From Nitrospirota bacterium (GTDB taxonomy: Bacteria; Nitrospirota; Nitrospiria; JACQBZ01), in assembly GCA_016201865.1 (NCBI GenBank), contig JACQCA010000039.1:36193-100192 (forward strand): a DNA stretch of 64,000 nt, given 5' to 3'. The notes under the pieces were generated by a model. It searched no databases. It saw nothing but the letters and a program-made list of their open reading frames with translations, and was not told the origin of the DNA. Of this stretch, positions 29,668 to 38,656 are shown in pieces (position 1 is the stretch's first letter; every line of letters starts with the position of its first letter). The position numbers and the translations under genes were made by a program.

Positions 29668-30864
29668 ATGAATAAGACGCAACGAAACCTATGGCTGGCC
29701 TTTTTAGAAGAATCAAAGGCCAACCGCGTTTACACCGCCTTCGGCATTCGCGCCATGGAGGAAAACCATCCGGAGGTGGCCCAGCTTTTCCTCGAAGTGG
29801 CCGGGGCCGAGACGGCCCATGCGATCAGTCATCTCAAAGTGGTCGGGCAGGTCAAATCCACGCTGGACAACCTTCGTTTCGTCGTCGAGTCGGAGCGGTT
29901 TGAGACCGCCCGGATGTATCCCAAGATGATTCAAGAAGCGCTGGAGGAAAGCCGATCGGACGCGGCCGATACGTTTCGTCTGGCCATGAACCGGGAGCAT
30001 TATCACCTCGGACTTTTTACCGACGCCCTAAAAGAGCTCGAGAAGAAATTGGGCGCGCCGCCGCAGACGGCCGCCCCTTTACAGCCCAAGGTTAAAGCGG
30101 AAGTCGTTGCTGCATCGCGCCCGGCGACCGAAAACCGTCAGGCCGTGCCTGAAGTCAAGGAAGAAAAGGGACGGATCGCGACGCTCGAGCGCATCCGCGA
30201 GGTGGTTTTCGGAATGCAGGACGGCCTCGTCTCGACCGTCGCGGTCGCCTCGTCCGTCATGGCCGCCACCTCCCACCGGCCGATCGTCTTTGTGGCCGGA
30301 TTGACGTCGGCGCTGGCCGGAATGATCTCAATGGGCACCGGCAGCTACCTCTCGTCCAAGGCCGAGAAGGAGTTGCATGCGGCCGAAATCGAAAAAGAGG
30401 CGAAGGAATTGGAGTCCAATCCCGAAGAGGAGATGGCCGAGTTGATCGAGCTCTATCGGCAGGACGGCTTGACGATGGAGGAAGCCGAACGCATGGCCGA
30501 ACGCATCGCATCCGACCGAAAATTGTGGCTTAAGACGCTGGTCGAGAAAGAGCTCGGACTCTCGCTGGAAACCTTGGCCGACCCGACCAAAGACGCCCTC
30601 ACGATGGGCGTCTCGTTTCTGTTGGGAGCGATCGTCCCGCTCATCCCCTATCTGTTCATCGGGACCTCTCCGGTGATCTGGGTCTCGATCGCGGTTACAG
30701 TCGCAGCACTGTTTGTGGTGGGACTGATCAAGGCGCGAGTCATCGGAAGAAATCCCCTCAGGGCCGGCATAGAGGTGATGGTGATCGGAACCGGCTCCGG
30801 ACTTTTGGGCTACCTCATCGGAACTGTCTTCCCTCGGATGTTCGGGCTTGCGATGACTCCTTAG
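29668..30864 (+). CDS. Ferritin-like (erythrin) / VIT1-CCC1 fusion, MbfA-like iron/manganese exporter
   Basis: The protein has 398 residues. Residues 1-130 form a rubrerythrin-like four-helix domain with a metal motif ExxH (E48, H51 in AGAETAHAISH). A Pro/Ala linker follows. From about residue 170 there is a VIT1/CCC1 transporter with LERIREVVFGMQDGLVST and about five membrane helices. The Er-VIT architecture is that of MbfA, which exports iron under oxidative or iron stress in alphaproteobacteria. Function here is inferred from architecture. Confidence 0.85.
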   Translation: MNKTQRNLWLAFLEESKANRVYTAFGIRAMEENHPEVAQLFLEVAGAETAHAISHLKVVGQVKSTLDNLRFVVESERFETARMYPKMIQEALEESRSDAADTFRLAMNREHYHLGLFTDALKELEKKLGAPPQTAAPLQPKVKAEVVAASRPATENRQAVPEVKEEKGRIATLERIREVVFGMQDGLVSTVAVASSVMAATSHRPIVFVAGLTSALAGMISMGTGSYLSSKAEKELHAAEIEKEAKELESNPEEEMAELIELYRQDGLTMEEAERMAERIASDRKLWLKTLVEKELGLSLETLADPTKDALTMGVSFLLGAIVPLIPYLFIGTSPVIWVSIAVTVAALFVVGLIKARVIGRNPLRAGIEVMVIGTGSGLLGYLIGTVFPRMFGLAMTP

Positions 30865-30898
30865 AATTTTAACATATCCCCTTCTGAATCATGGATCG

Positions 30899-30976
30899 GG
30901 TCCTATCGTCTAGCCCGGCCTAGGACGTCGCCCTCTCAAGGCGAAAACGCGGGTTCGAATCCCGCTGGGACCACCA
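30899..30976 (+). tRNA. tRNA-Glu (CTC)
   Basis: The acceptor GGTCCTA pairs with TGGGACC, including one wobble. The D-region is TCGTCTAGCC. The anticodon stem TCGCC/GGCGA holds the loop CTCTCAA (anticodon CTC), and the T-arm GCGGGTTCGAATCCCGC is canonical. CCA is encoded. It precedes the rhodanese gene by 37 nt. Confidence 0.95.
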
Positions 30977-31013
30977 ATGATATTATCTCGATACTCAAAT
31001 GGAGGTGCTTATC

Positions 31014-31397
31014 ATGAAGAACGTTTTATTTGTCGGGTTGTTTGTATTGATCGGAACAGCATTAACCGTTTCTTTGTCCGTCGCGGGCGGCCTTAAGACG
31101 ATTGAAGGCAAGGGGTTGGAGGCGATGATGTCCGACGGCAAAAGCCTTGTGATTGTCGATGTGAGGGAGCCCGAACTGTTTTCGAAAGGTCATATCAAGG
31201 GGGCCGTCAATATCCCCTATGACACGGCCAAGTCCAGGATCGTCAAAGAGCTCGCCCCGAAGGATCGCATCGTCTTTGTTTGCCACGGCGGGCCGATGGG
31301 CGATGAACTCGGCCGACTGCTCGTCAAGAACGGTTATAACGATGTTTCTAATCTTAAGGGCGGCATGAAGAAGTGGAATGGGGAGGTCATTAAGTAG
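31014..31397 (+). CDS. Exported rhodanese-like domain protein
   Basis: The protein has about 127 residues. The signal peptide is followed directly by a single rhodanese domain with IVDVREPELFSKGHIKGAVNIPY and the active-site loop CHGGPMG, whose Cys could carry persulfide sulfur. The ATG at 31014 has GGAGGT 7 nt upstream; an upstream in-frame ATG at 30999 lies over this ribosome site. Periplasmic sulfur transfer or a redox role is inferred. Confidence 0.9.
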   Translation: MKNVLFVGLFVLIGTALTVSLSVAGGLKTIEGKGLEAMMSDGKSLVIVDVREPELFSKGHIKGAVNIPYDTAKSRIVKELAPKDRIVFVCHGGPMGDELGRLLVKNGYNDVSNLKGGMKKWNGEVIK

Positions 31398-31428
31398 TTC
31401 CCCATCCCGCGCGAGTTGAATCGGCTTT

Positions 31429-33276
31429 CTAACCCGCCTTGTCCGAACACGGGTCGCCATCGGGGACGGGAAGGCGCCAGGTCAAGAGCATCCAATAAAT
31501 CCGCAGCGAATCCCGAATCGGGCGGAAGTGCGACGAGCGGTTGCCGTTCAGATAGAGGGTTTGGATCGGGACGGTCCGAATCGGCCGGTGATAACCCAGC
31601 GCAAGCAGAAGCACCTGCAGCTCGGTTTCATAACGCCGGCCCTGGACAAGACGCACGACATCCGAAACAAAGCCTCGATCCAGTGCCCGGAAACCGGACT
31701 GAGTGTCACGGGGACACTCGGGATGGATCTTTCGCAGCAACGCGCTCGTGACGGTGTTGCCGACGCGGCTCCGAAGGGGCATCATCCCGAACCGGACCCG
31801 CTCGCCGATCACCAAGGCCGCGCCTTCCTCTCTCCATGCGCGCACAAGGCGTGGAATGTCGGCCGGACGATGCTGGCCGTCGCCGTCGATCGTGATCAGC
31901 ACGTCAAACGGCCGTTTCTCAATGGCGTACTGGAAGGCTTCGAGGAGGGCGACGCCCTTTCCCCGGTTAGTTGAGAAGGAAATCCGATGGACGCGGCCTC
32001 CGCTCTCGGCCGCGATCGTGCGAAGAATCTCCCCCGTTCCATCGGTCGAACCATCGTCCACCGCGATCACGTAATCGGCGTGAGCGGCCGCCTCGCGCAC
32101 GATATCTCCGCAAAACGCAGCGAGATTGTAACAGGGAACCACGCAACAAACGACCGGCTCTTTCCGAACCGCCTTCCGATCGACAGCCGAGACGGGGATT
32201 TTACGGTCGTACGGCAGACCGATCGGAATCTCGCGCCATCCGGCCTCATCGAAGAACCCGAATCGGCGCTCCAGTTTGACGAAGATCTTCTCCATAGGAG
32301 GAAGCATGGAAAGAGGAAGCCGAATCTCGCCCCGCCTCCTGTGACCGTAGAGGCGGGCCCGCCCGATCACTTTCCCGTCGACGGCATCGTGCACGTCGAC
32401 CGTCTCGACCGGGCGCCGGGGAAGCGCGATCGACAATCGGAGAGCGCCTCCGGAAAGATTCTCCCCGGCGATGTAGAGTGTCGCGCGGCCGAGGGCGATC
32501 GGCCGCTTCCGCATCGCCCACTGGAAACGCAGCGTTTCGTCCTCCATCATGACCGGGCGCACCGGATGGTCGTCGCGCTCGACCGGACCGGCCGAGATCA
32601 TGAATCGCTCGCGGTCTCCCGCGAAGGCGAGAAATCTTCGTCGACTCAGCACGAGCTGGCTGGCATAGCGGAGGATCGCTTCGCGTTTCCGTGTTTGTTC
32701 GGAGACGGACAACGGAAACGCACGCCAGTCCCGGTTCGCCGGCGGCGGATGAGGACCGTGGATGAGGTAACGGATCGTCGTAAAGCGACGTTGATCGGGG
32801 TCGAGGCGTGCGAGCGCAAAACGAACCATCAACGCGAGCGCGCTATGGTCCGGATGGAGATCGAGCTCGGACGGCATGACCAGAAGCGTCGGGCGCCAGG
32901 CCGCGATCGCCTCGGTTAGAGCGATCACGGGCTTTTCGTCGCCGCTCAGCAAGAGCGAGGTCAACCCCTGATCGGGATAGTGGAGGAAAATCGCGCTGGC
33001 CGCGGGGATGCCGAGAGCGGTGAGCGCCGAAACGGCCTCATCGCGGCGTCGTGCCCCCCAACGGGCGCGGTCTTCGGCCCCGATCCGCCACCGGCGCTCA
33101 ATCACGCGCTGGGGCCAGGGGTTGTTGTCTCCATCGGTCGCGAAGATCACACGGACCTCCGCGCCCTCCGCCGTCGCCTGCTGCAAGAGCCCGCCGGCGG
33201 CCAATGTCTCGTCGTCGGGATGGGGCGCAAGGATCATCACCTGTCGCCAGTCGCCGAATTTCATCCAGGTTCTCAT
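31429..33276 (-). CDS. PIG-L-type deacetylase fused to a family 2 glycosyltransferase
   Basis: The protein has 615 residues. The N-terminal third is a LmbE/PIG-L zinc deacetylase with HPDDE at 19-23 and LHPDHSAL further on. A middle beta-rich linker follows. The C-terminal third is a GT2 domain with VVPCYNLAAF, VDDGSTDGTGEIL and TIDGDGQH, like dolichyl-phosphate sugar synthases. Fusion suggests that one polypeptide both deacetylates and transfers amino sugars for envelope glycan synthesis. The start overlaps the end of the GT-C gene by 4 nt. Confidence 0.85.
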   Translation of the reverse strand: MRTWMKFGDWRQVMILAPHPDDETLAAGGLLQQATAEGAEVRVIFATDGDNNPWPQRVIERRWRIGAEDRARWGARRRDEAVSALTALGIPAASAIFLHYPDQGLTSLLLSGDEKPVIALTEAIAAWRPTLLVMPSELDLHPDHSALALMVRFALARLDPDQRRFTTIRYLIHGPHPPPANRDWRAFPLSVSEQTRKREAILRYASQLVLSRRRFLAFAGDRERFMISAGPVERDDHPVRPVMMEDETLRFQWAMRKRPIALGRATLYIAGENLSGGALRLSIALPRRPVETVDVHDAVDGKVIGRARLYGHRRRGEIRLPLSMLPPMEKIFVKLERRFGFFDEAGWREIPIGLPYDRKIPVSAVDRKAVRKEPVVCCVVPCYNLAAFCGDIVREAAAHADYVIAVDDGSTDGTGEILRTIAAESGGRVHRISFSTNRGKGVALLEAFQYAIEKRPFDVLITIDGDGQHRPADIPRLVRAWREEGAALVIGERVRFGMMPLRSRVGNTVTSALLRKIHPECPRDTQSGFRALDRGFVSDVVRLVQGRRYETELQVLLLALGYHRPIRTVPIQTLYLNGNRSSHFRPIRDSLRIYWMLLTWRLPVPDGDPCSDKAG

Positions 33277-35039
33277 AGAGACCTGCTTTGCGGCGCGAAC
33301 GGCGAGTAGCCTCTCTCCACGGCCTGCGCCCAGATCAGCGCGATCGGCCCGGTCCCGGAGGACGGAAGGAACTCATGATGCCCGGCCTCAAGAAAACGCG
33401 GGCCGTTGTATAAACGGCCGTCCAGCCGACCCGAAGCGTTGCCGCTTTCGGAAACCATCGCGTACCGGGCAGGGATTTGGATCTCAAACGGAACCAGCCG
33501 CGATCCGTCCTTCACCGGCGAAGCGAAAAGCCGCCCGGCCACGCGGAGACGTCCGACCGAAACGTAGTTTTCTTGAAGGAACGCGCGGGCCCGGGGCGGA
33601 AACAATCCGGTCTCCGCGATTGCGACGCAGGTGCGGGTTGCGATCAGACGCTCGGGGATGTCGTCGGCGATGAGCCCTCGCCGCATCCGTTCCTTGGTGA
33701 TCGTTTCAAGAACGTAATAGAACGGACGCGGGCGAAAGACCGTCTCGCCCTTGAGATCCATGACGGGATCACCGGGTCGGGTCAGCCGCAGCACGTCCGT
33801 GAGCAAGGCCGCTTCATTGTCTCCGCCGTCGTGCCGCAGGGGCACGGCCGTCAACAGAAAACCGACTTCCGCAACCGCAACAATGACAGGAGACAAAACG
33901 TCAAACAGCGGACGGCTCGAGAGGATGGCTCTCCCTCGAGGGATCAGGAAATAGGGAACGGCGAGGATCGACGGCGTCAGCAGAATGACGAAAAGGGGAT
34001 AAAAGGGAAGATGGTCCTGCGCCGTGAACATCGGCCAGACGGTGTGCACCGCCAAGAAGTACAACCCGGCCGCAAGGAAAATGACGACCCGCCGGGCCCC
34101 GATGCCGGCGTTCGGCGCTCGTCGTGCGACGGCCCAAGCCGCCCAGCACAGCAGCAAGACCGTCGCCGGCGAGAGAATCACCCGCCAAGGATGCTTCTGC
34201 CAGGGACTCAGTCCCGGAAGGTTAAGGACATTGTGCTGCACGATTCCATAGAAAAACGGCGTCCATGCCCCATGGACCACGAAGAAAATCGTCAAGGATA
34301 GAGGGACCGACAGCAATCCGACAAGCGCCGCTGACATATAGAGACCCAGCCGTGAAAGGGCGGAGCGCGAGCGGCATTCCGCGGTCAGAGCGATCGCTCC
34401 CAGGACGGCCATGCCCAGGACGACCAGCAGCAGGACCGTCTTCATCGAAACGCTCAGGGCGCCGCCGAGTAGGACGCCGATGATGAAGCTGCGCCCCCCT
34501 GTGAGGCGTCCCTTGACAAGCACCGCAAGCGCCATAAACCAAAACGCGCTCCAGAGAACATCGGTTCGGAATTCAAGGGATTCAAGAAAAAAACTTGGGA
34601 CGAATCCGGTCAGCGCAGCGGCCCAAAGACCGACGCGGCTCGAGAAAAGTTCCCGACCGATCGCGTAGGTGCTCCAGAGGATGACGATACCGAGCGGGAC
34701 CATGGCCAAACGCATCAGAAACAGGATATCGGGCCGTTCGCCCAAGACGGCCAGGAACGGCGCAAAGAGCATGTGGAAGAGGGGCGTATGATTATCGAAG
34801 AGATCACGGTATGGGAGAAGGCCTTGCGTCCAACCCCAGACCACGTGCAGGTGTTGCGGCTCGTCCGAATCGATGCGATAGCGGAAGGCATAGACGATGC
34901 GCAAGAGCGCGATCACCCCAAAAAGCGCAGAGACGACGGCCCGGTCGCTCATCGGGATCGCCGGGTTCCGATTCGGATCAACGATCGGTCGAGGGGTCGT
35001 TGTACGATGCATTCCGATCGACGAGAGATCCGTTACCAT
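33273..35039 (-). CDS. GT-C family integral membrane glycosyltransferase (GT39/ArnT-like)
   Basis: The protein has about 589 residues with ten or more membrane helices. An acidic pair in the first loop (YRIDSDEPQHLH) and FDNHTPLFHMLFAP are typical of polyprenyl-phosphate-sugar-dependent mannosyl or aminoarabinosyl transferases. The ATG at 35039 overlaps the upstream gene's stop by 7 nt and was preferred for coupling; the ATG at 34952 (MSDRAVV) is an alternative just before the first helix. It is coupled to the PIG-L/GT2 gene. Confidence 0.75.
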   Translation of the reverse strand: MVTDLSSIGMHRTTTPRPIVDPNRNPAIPMSDRAVVSALFGVIALLRIVYAFRYRIDSDEPQHLHVVWGWTQGLLPYRDLFDNHTPLFHMLFAPFLAVLGERPDILFLMRLAMVPLGIVILWSTYAIGRELFSSRVGLWAAALTGFVPSFFLESLEFRTDVLWSAFWFMALAVLVKGRLTGGRSFIIGVLLGGALSVSMKTVLLLVVLGMAVLGAIALTAECRSRSALSRLGLYMSAALVGLLSVPLSLTIFFVVHGAWTPFFYGIVQHNVLNLPGLSPWQKHPWRVILSPATVLLLCWAAWAVARRAPNAGIGARRVVIFLAAGLYFLAVHTVWPMFTAQDHLPFYPLFVILLTPSILAVPYFLIPRGRAILSSRPLFDVLSPVIVAVAEVGFLLTAVPLRHDGGDNEAALLTDVLRLTRPGDPVMDLKGETVFRPRPFYYVLETITKERMRRGLIADDIPERLIATRTCVAIAETGLFPPRARAFLQENYVSVGRLRVAGRLFASPVKDGSRLVPFEIQIPARYAMVSESGNASGRLDGRLYNGPRFLEAGHHEFLPSSGTGPIALIWAQAVERGYSPFAPQSRSL

Positions 35040-36118
35040 TGAAGCGCCGTTCCGCCCAAAACCTCCGCCGCGCCGGAAGGGGAAAAGCCCCAGGCCCCTT
35101 GGAGATTCAGCGGGAGTTTGTGAAAAAGAAGATAGGTCGCCCCCGCCGAGACCGAGGCAAACAGATGCGGGCTCCAACCTCCCGCGGCGTTATACCTCAA
35201 ATAAAGGCTCCAATCCGGCGTCGGCCGGAATCCGAACCCCGCTTCTCCCTCGATAAACTCCTTCGCCGCGAACTGCTGATAGAGGTAGCCCGGCAAGGGA
35301 ACGTTGAAGCCGTCTTCCTGAAAAGATCCGAGGGTCGTTTTCCAGAATCTTCCGGAGCGGGAATCGCTCCCTTCGCGCGCAATCAACCCGAAGGTCATCG
35401 TCTCGGATAGCGGATGATACCACTCTTCCGCTCCCTGGACTGTCACGACTGTTTTTCCCGGCTCAGATCTGAATCCTCTAAACTGGCCCGTGGAGAGGGA
35501 GGCAAACAGCCGGGTCCCTTCCGTGGGTTCGTCCAACTTCGTCCTCCGAGTTCGGTCTTGCTCGATCTGAACGAACTCCATCATTTTCCGCCCCGATTCT
35601 TTAACGTCACCATCAAGTTTTCCGGAAACCCGCTCCGCACCAAGACGAACATTCAATTCGCGCGTCCTTTTCATGATCCCCGCTCCCGCTCCCAGACCTC
35701 GAAACCGGGTCATGGTCAGTTGATCCGTTTCATCCGAGAGCCGATAAAAATAAGGATACTCCGCAATCAAAGCAATATACGGGTTGACCGCTTCGGGAAA
35801 TTCGAGGGTCAATCGGCCGCCGTCGGTCTCGACCGCGATATTCATGAAAGAGGTGGGCGACTTTAAAATAAAATCGCTTTGCCAGGAGAGAAGCAACACC
35901 CGTTGACGATTTGCTCCGTTCCGACTCCCGATCCATTCTCCTCCCAACAGCGCGGTCTGAAGATTTTCAGGCTCGGCGTTTCTGCCGGAATCCGATAAAG
36001 CCTCTTCGTCCGAATATCCAAAGTAAGGACTCGGCGCCCCCTCACCCTCGTGAGGCGTCAGGATGAAGCCTGTGAGCAAAAAAACCAGAATCCAGCCGGC
36101 GCCTTTCAAAGAATCCAT
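35033..36118 (-). CDS. Exported beta-rich protein of unknown function
   Basis: The protein has 361 residues, with a signal peptide (LVFLLTGFILTPHEGEGA) and alternating hydrophobic strands ending in LQW, compatible with a small outer-membrane barrel. No family was recognised. Co-transcription with the downstream GT-C and PIG-L/GT2 genes suggests a surface-glycan context. Confidence 0.6.
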   Translation of the reverse strand: MDSLKGAGWILVFLLTGFILTPHEGEGAPSPYFGYSDEEALSDSGRNAEPENLQTALLGGEWIGSRNGANRQRVLLLSWQSDFILKSPTSFMNIAVETDGGRLTLEFPEAVNPYIALIAEYPYFYRLSDETDQLTMTRFRGLGAGAGIMKRTRELNVRLGAERVSGKLDGDVKESGRKMMEFVQIEQDRTRRTKLDEPTEGTRLFASLSTGQFRGFRSEPGKTVVTVQGAEEWYHPLSETMTFGLIAREGSDSRSGRFWKTTLGSFQEDGFNVPLPGYLYQQFAAKEFIEGEAGFGFRPTPDWSLYLRYNAAGGWSPHLFASVSAGATYLLFHKLPLNLQGAWGFSPSGAAEVLGGTALQW

Positions 36119-36194
36119 CCTTTTTATTTTGACTCTTCATCCCAATTCGGATAGTCTATCAACCCAGCGGGCCGCAACGGCTTTAAGACCCATC

Positions 36195-37061
36195 ATGAAG
36201 GAACCCATTGTTCTTGATTTCGATCACTCCGTCAAACCGCTCCCCGGCGCTTGCATCATTCCGCTCAACGACTGGCAAGGGCTGATCCGCTACGGCTGTT
36301 CTCTCGCCGACCTGGATCATTTGGATGCCGTTCTGAACCGGCAAAACGTCGGTCTCCCCCGCGTGGCCTTCTTGGGAAGCGGAGATTTTCATCACGTCAG
36401 CTATCTGATGATTAAACGAATGCGGTCAAAGGGTCCGTTCCAGGTCATCGTCTTCGACAACCATCCCGACAACATGCGTTTTCCCTGGGGCATCCATTGC
36501 GGGTCCTGGGTCCATCACGTCTCTCGACTGCCGTTTGTCTCCCGGGTGACCGTCATCGGAATCACATCCGATGACATCCGGGGATTTCATCTATTCGAAA
36601 ATTACTTGATCCCCCTCTATTCCGGAAAGCTTTTCTATTTCTGTCTTTCACCCGTCCCGACACTGGCCCGCCGACTCGGTCTTTCCGGAATCAAAGACTG
36701 CAGGGAAGAGCAAAACCATCTCTCGAAACTGATCCAAGACCATATCCTAAAAACCGACCCCAATCCGGTCTATTTGTCCATCGATAAAGATGTGCTCTCC
36801 CCGCCGACCGTCCGAACCAATTGGGACCAAGGCGTCTTGACGGAAGAAAACCTCATCGAGGCCGTACGATTCTTAAAACCGCATCTTCTCGCCGCCGACG
36901 TCACCGGCGAGATCTCGTTTTATCCCTATCGACAACTGTGGAAGAAACTTTTAAGTCGGCTCGACGGCCAGTCTTCCTCGCCCCCTCCCGATCTGGATCG
37001 ACATCAAAGCCGGCACCAGACCGTGAACGTACAATTGATTTCGGCCTTATCGACGGGTTAG
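36195..37061 (+). CDS. Arginase/ureohydrolase-fold protein
   Basis: The protein has about 288 residues. Candidate Mn ligands are a His of GDFHH (63-67), D88, H90 and D92 in DNHPD, and D197 and D199 in SIDKDVLSP. All positions match the arginase fold, although the local sequences are divergent (DNHPD for DAHAD). The ATG at 36195 was chosen because the homologous region begins there; an in-frame ATG at 36063 runs into the divergent neighbour. Its 3' end overlaps the convergent aminotransferase gene by 161 nt. The substrate could be a guanidino or formimino compound, or another amide. Confidence 0.75.
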   Translation: MKEPIVLDFDHSVKPLPGACIIPLNDWQGLIRYGCSLADLDHLDAVLNRQNVGLPRVAFLGSGDFHHVSYLMIKRMRSKGPFQVIVFDNHPDNMRFPWGIHCGSWVHHVSRLPFVSRVTVIGITSDDIRGFHLFENYLIPLYSGKLFYFCLSPVPTLARRLGLSGIKDCREEQNHLSKLIQDHILKTDPNPVYLSIDKDVLSPPTVRTNWDQGVLTEENLIEAVRFLKPHLLAADVTGEISFYPYRQLWKKLLSRLDGQSSSPPPDLDRHQSRHQTVNVQLISALSTG

Positions 37062-38652
37062 AGATCGTGTCCGCAAGGGTTTCATCGATATCGGAAAACT
37101 CGGCTTCGGAGAGCCAGGCGCTGTTCGTGATTGTCAGACAGCGCTCCGCCAAGGAGGACGCGTTGGGCATCGGCACCGCGGGCACGATTTCCCGTAAATC
37201 GGGATACCCGGTCAGATCGCGGATGAAGAGGCGTGTCACGCCCAATCCCGAAGGCCAAAGGCGAGAGAGCGCCCGATCACGGGCCTCCCTCGTATCCAAC
37301 AATACCATCAAGAACGGCCAGGTCCCGTTGCTCCGGGATAAATCGTTGATGACCCGCAATCCGTGAACACCTTCCAGGTTCTTGGCGCGCCGACGGCCTC
37401 GCTCCGCATTTTCCATCAGGGCCGCCGGGAGGCGTTGCAATGCGGACGCACCGATCCTCTTGCGCCAGGCGCCCATACGGTGCAGAGGGATATCCTGACT
37501 GAAGGTATCTCCCACCGCACGCATGGGATCGCCTTTTTTCAACCAGTAACGCAGCGGAAGCCCGTAGGTCAGACGTAAGCCGACCGGATGGTATCCGAGT
37601 CGATACCCGATCAGCTGAACCTGCCGGATTCCTTCCGTAAACGGCCGGACGGGAATGAGTCCGCGGGCGGTTTCCGCGAGTGCCGTTCGCAACGGCTCAT
37701 CGCGCGCCACGAGGACGCCCCCTTCGTAAAGCGTCAAACCCTTGCCGCGGGCCAAACTGTAAAAACCGATATCCCCGATCGTTCCGACGGAACGGCCCTG
37801 CCAGGTGGCGCCCAGCGCCTGCGCCGCGTCTTCCACAACGTAGGCGCCGATGCGTTGTGCGATCTCCAGCACCGGGGCAAGGTCGGCCGTCAATCCGCCC
37901 AGATGGGTCGGGACGATGCAGAGCGTATCGGAGTCGCATGAGGCCGAAAGCGCGTCGGCGTCGAAATCGAATCGATCTTTGCGCGTGTCGCACAGCCGAA
38001 CGCGGAGCCCGGCCTGTGCGACGGCCAACGGGACCAGCGGACAGGTATACGCCGGGATGATGACCGTCCGTCGGGCGCTGAGCCGCTTCAGGGTTTCCAA
38101 CGCGATCAAGAAACAAGCGGTGCCGGAACACTCCACCTGAACGGCCGGCACCTTCAGGAATCCGGCCAGCGCGGCCTCAAAATCGAGCCCGTCGCGCATT
38201 GGAAGGAAATCACGCCAGCGCAACGGCAAACCGGCCGTGGGAGGAAGTTCACGCCACCGCCTTCGTTCCGCTTTCTCCGAATGCTCCCTCTCTCTCCGGG
38301 GCGTCAGCAAGCCGATCCCGCTTAACACAAAGAGGCTTCCGAGGATCTGCCCGCCGGACAAGGTCTCCCCCAGAAATGAGACCGAAATGATCAGAACGGC
38401 GATGATCTCGAGATGAGAGGCGGCGAAGGCCGGCCCGATCGGCGCATGCTTGAGCAGCGTCATCCAGGTAAAGAAGGCACCGATGTAACCGACGATCGCC
38501 ATATAAATCCATTTTTCGACAAAGATCCGTTGAAGCCATGCCGGGTCGAAGGTCGCCGGAGCGGTCTCGACGGCCGCAAATTTAAATCCGATTTGCCCGG
38601 TGGTATCGAAGACCATCAGAATGATAAAACCGATTAGGTAGAACCGGCGCAT
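36901..38652 (-). CDS. EamA/SMR membrane domain fused to a DegT/DnrJ/EryC1-type aminotransferase
   Basis: The protein has about 583 residues. Residues 1-115 form four membrane helices of the SMR/EamA type (FDTTGQIGFKF). After a basic linker, residues 150-530 form a PLP sugar-aminotransferase-like domain with VECSGTACFLIALE, VVEDAAQALGATW and the candidate PLP Lys in ARGKGLTLYEGG. A 50-residue Arg/Ser-rich tail reads antisense through the end of the arginase-like gene and may be run-on. The start at 38652 lies 4 nt after the SMR gene. ArnB and ArnE/F provide a precedent for pairing such domains. Confidence 0.8.
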   Translation of the reverse strand: MRRFYLIGFIILMVFDTTGQIGFKFAAVETAPATFDPAWLQRIFVEKWIYMAIVGYIGAFFTWMTLLKHAPIGPAFAASHLEIIAVLIISVSFLGETLSGGQILGSLFVLSGIGLLTPRREREHSEKAERRRWRELPPTAGLPLRWRDFLPMRDGLDFEAALAGFLKVPAVQVECSGTACFLIALETLKRLSARRTVIIPAYTCPLVPLAVAQAGLRVRLCDTRKDRFDFDADALSASCDSDTLCIVPTHLGGLTADLAPVLEIAQRIGAYVVEDAAQALGATWQGRSVGTIGDIGFYSLARGKGLTLYEGGVLVARDEPLRTALAETARGLIPVRPFTEGIRQVQLIGYRLGYHPVGLRLTYGLPLRYWLKKGDPMRAVGDTFSQDIPLHRMGAWRKRIGASALQRLPAALMENAERGRRRAKNLEGVHGLRVINDLSRSNGTWPFLMVLLDTREARDRALSRLWPSGLGVTRLFIRDLTGYPDLREIVPAVPMPNASSLAERCLTITNSAWLSEAEFSDIDETLADTISNPSIRPKSIVRSRSGAGFDVDPDREGARKTGRRADLKVSSTVVDRDKTRSRR

Positions 38653-38656
38653 GGCG

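Noticed and set aside
31987..32919. Plus-strand ORF of 310 codons
   Set aside because: It is antisense to the PIG-L/GT2 gene, which has clear catalytic motifs.
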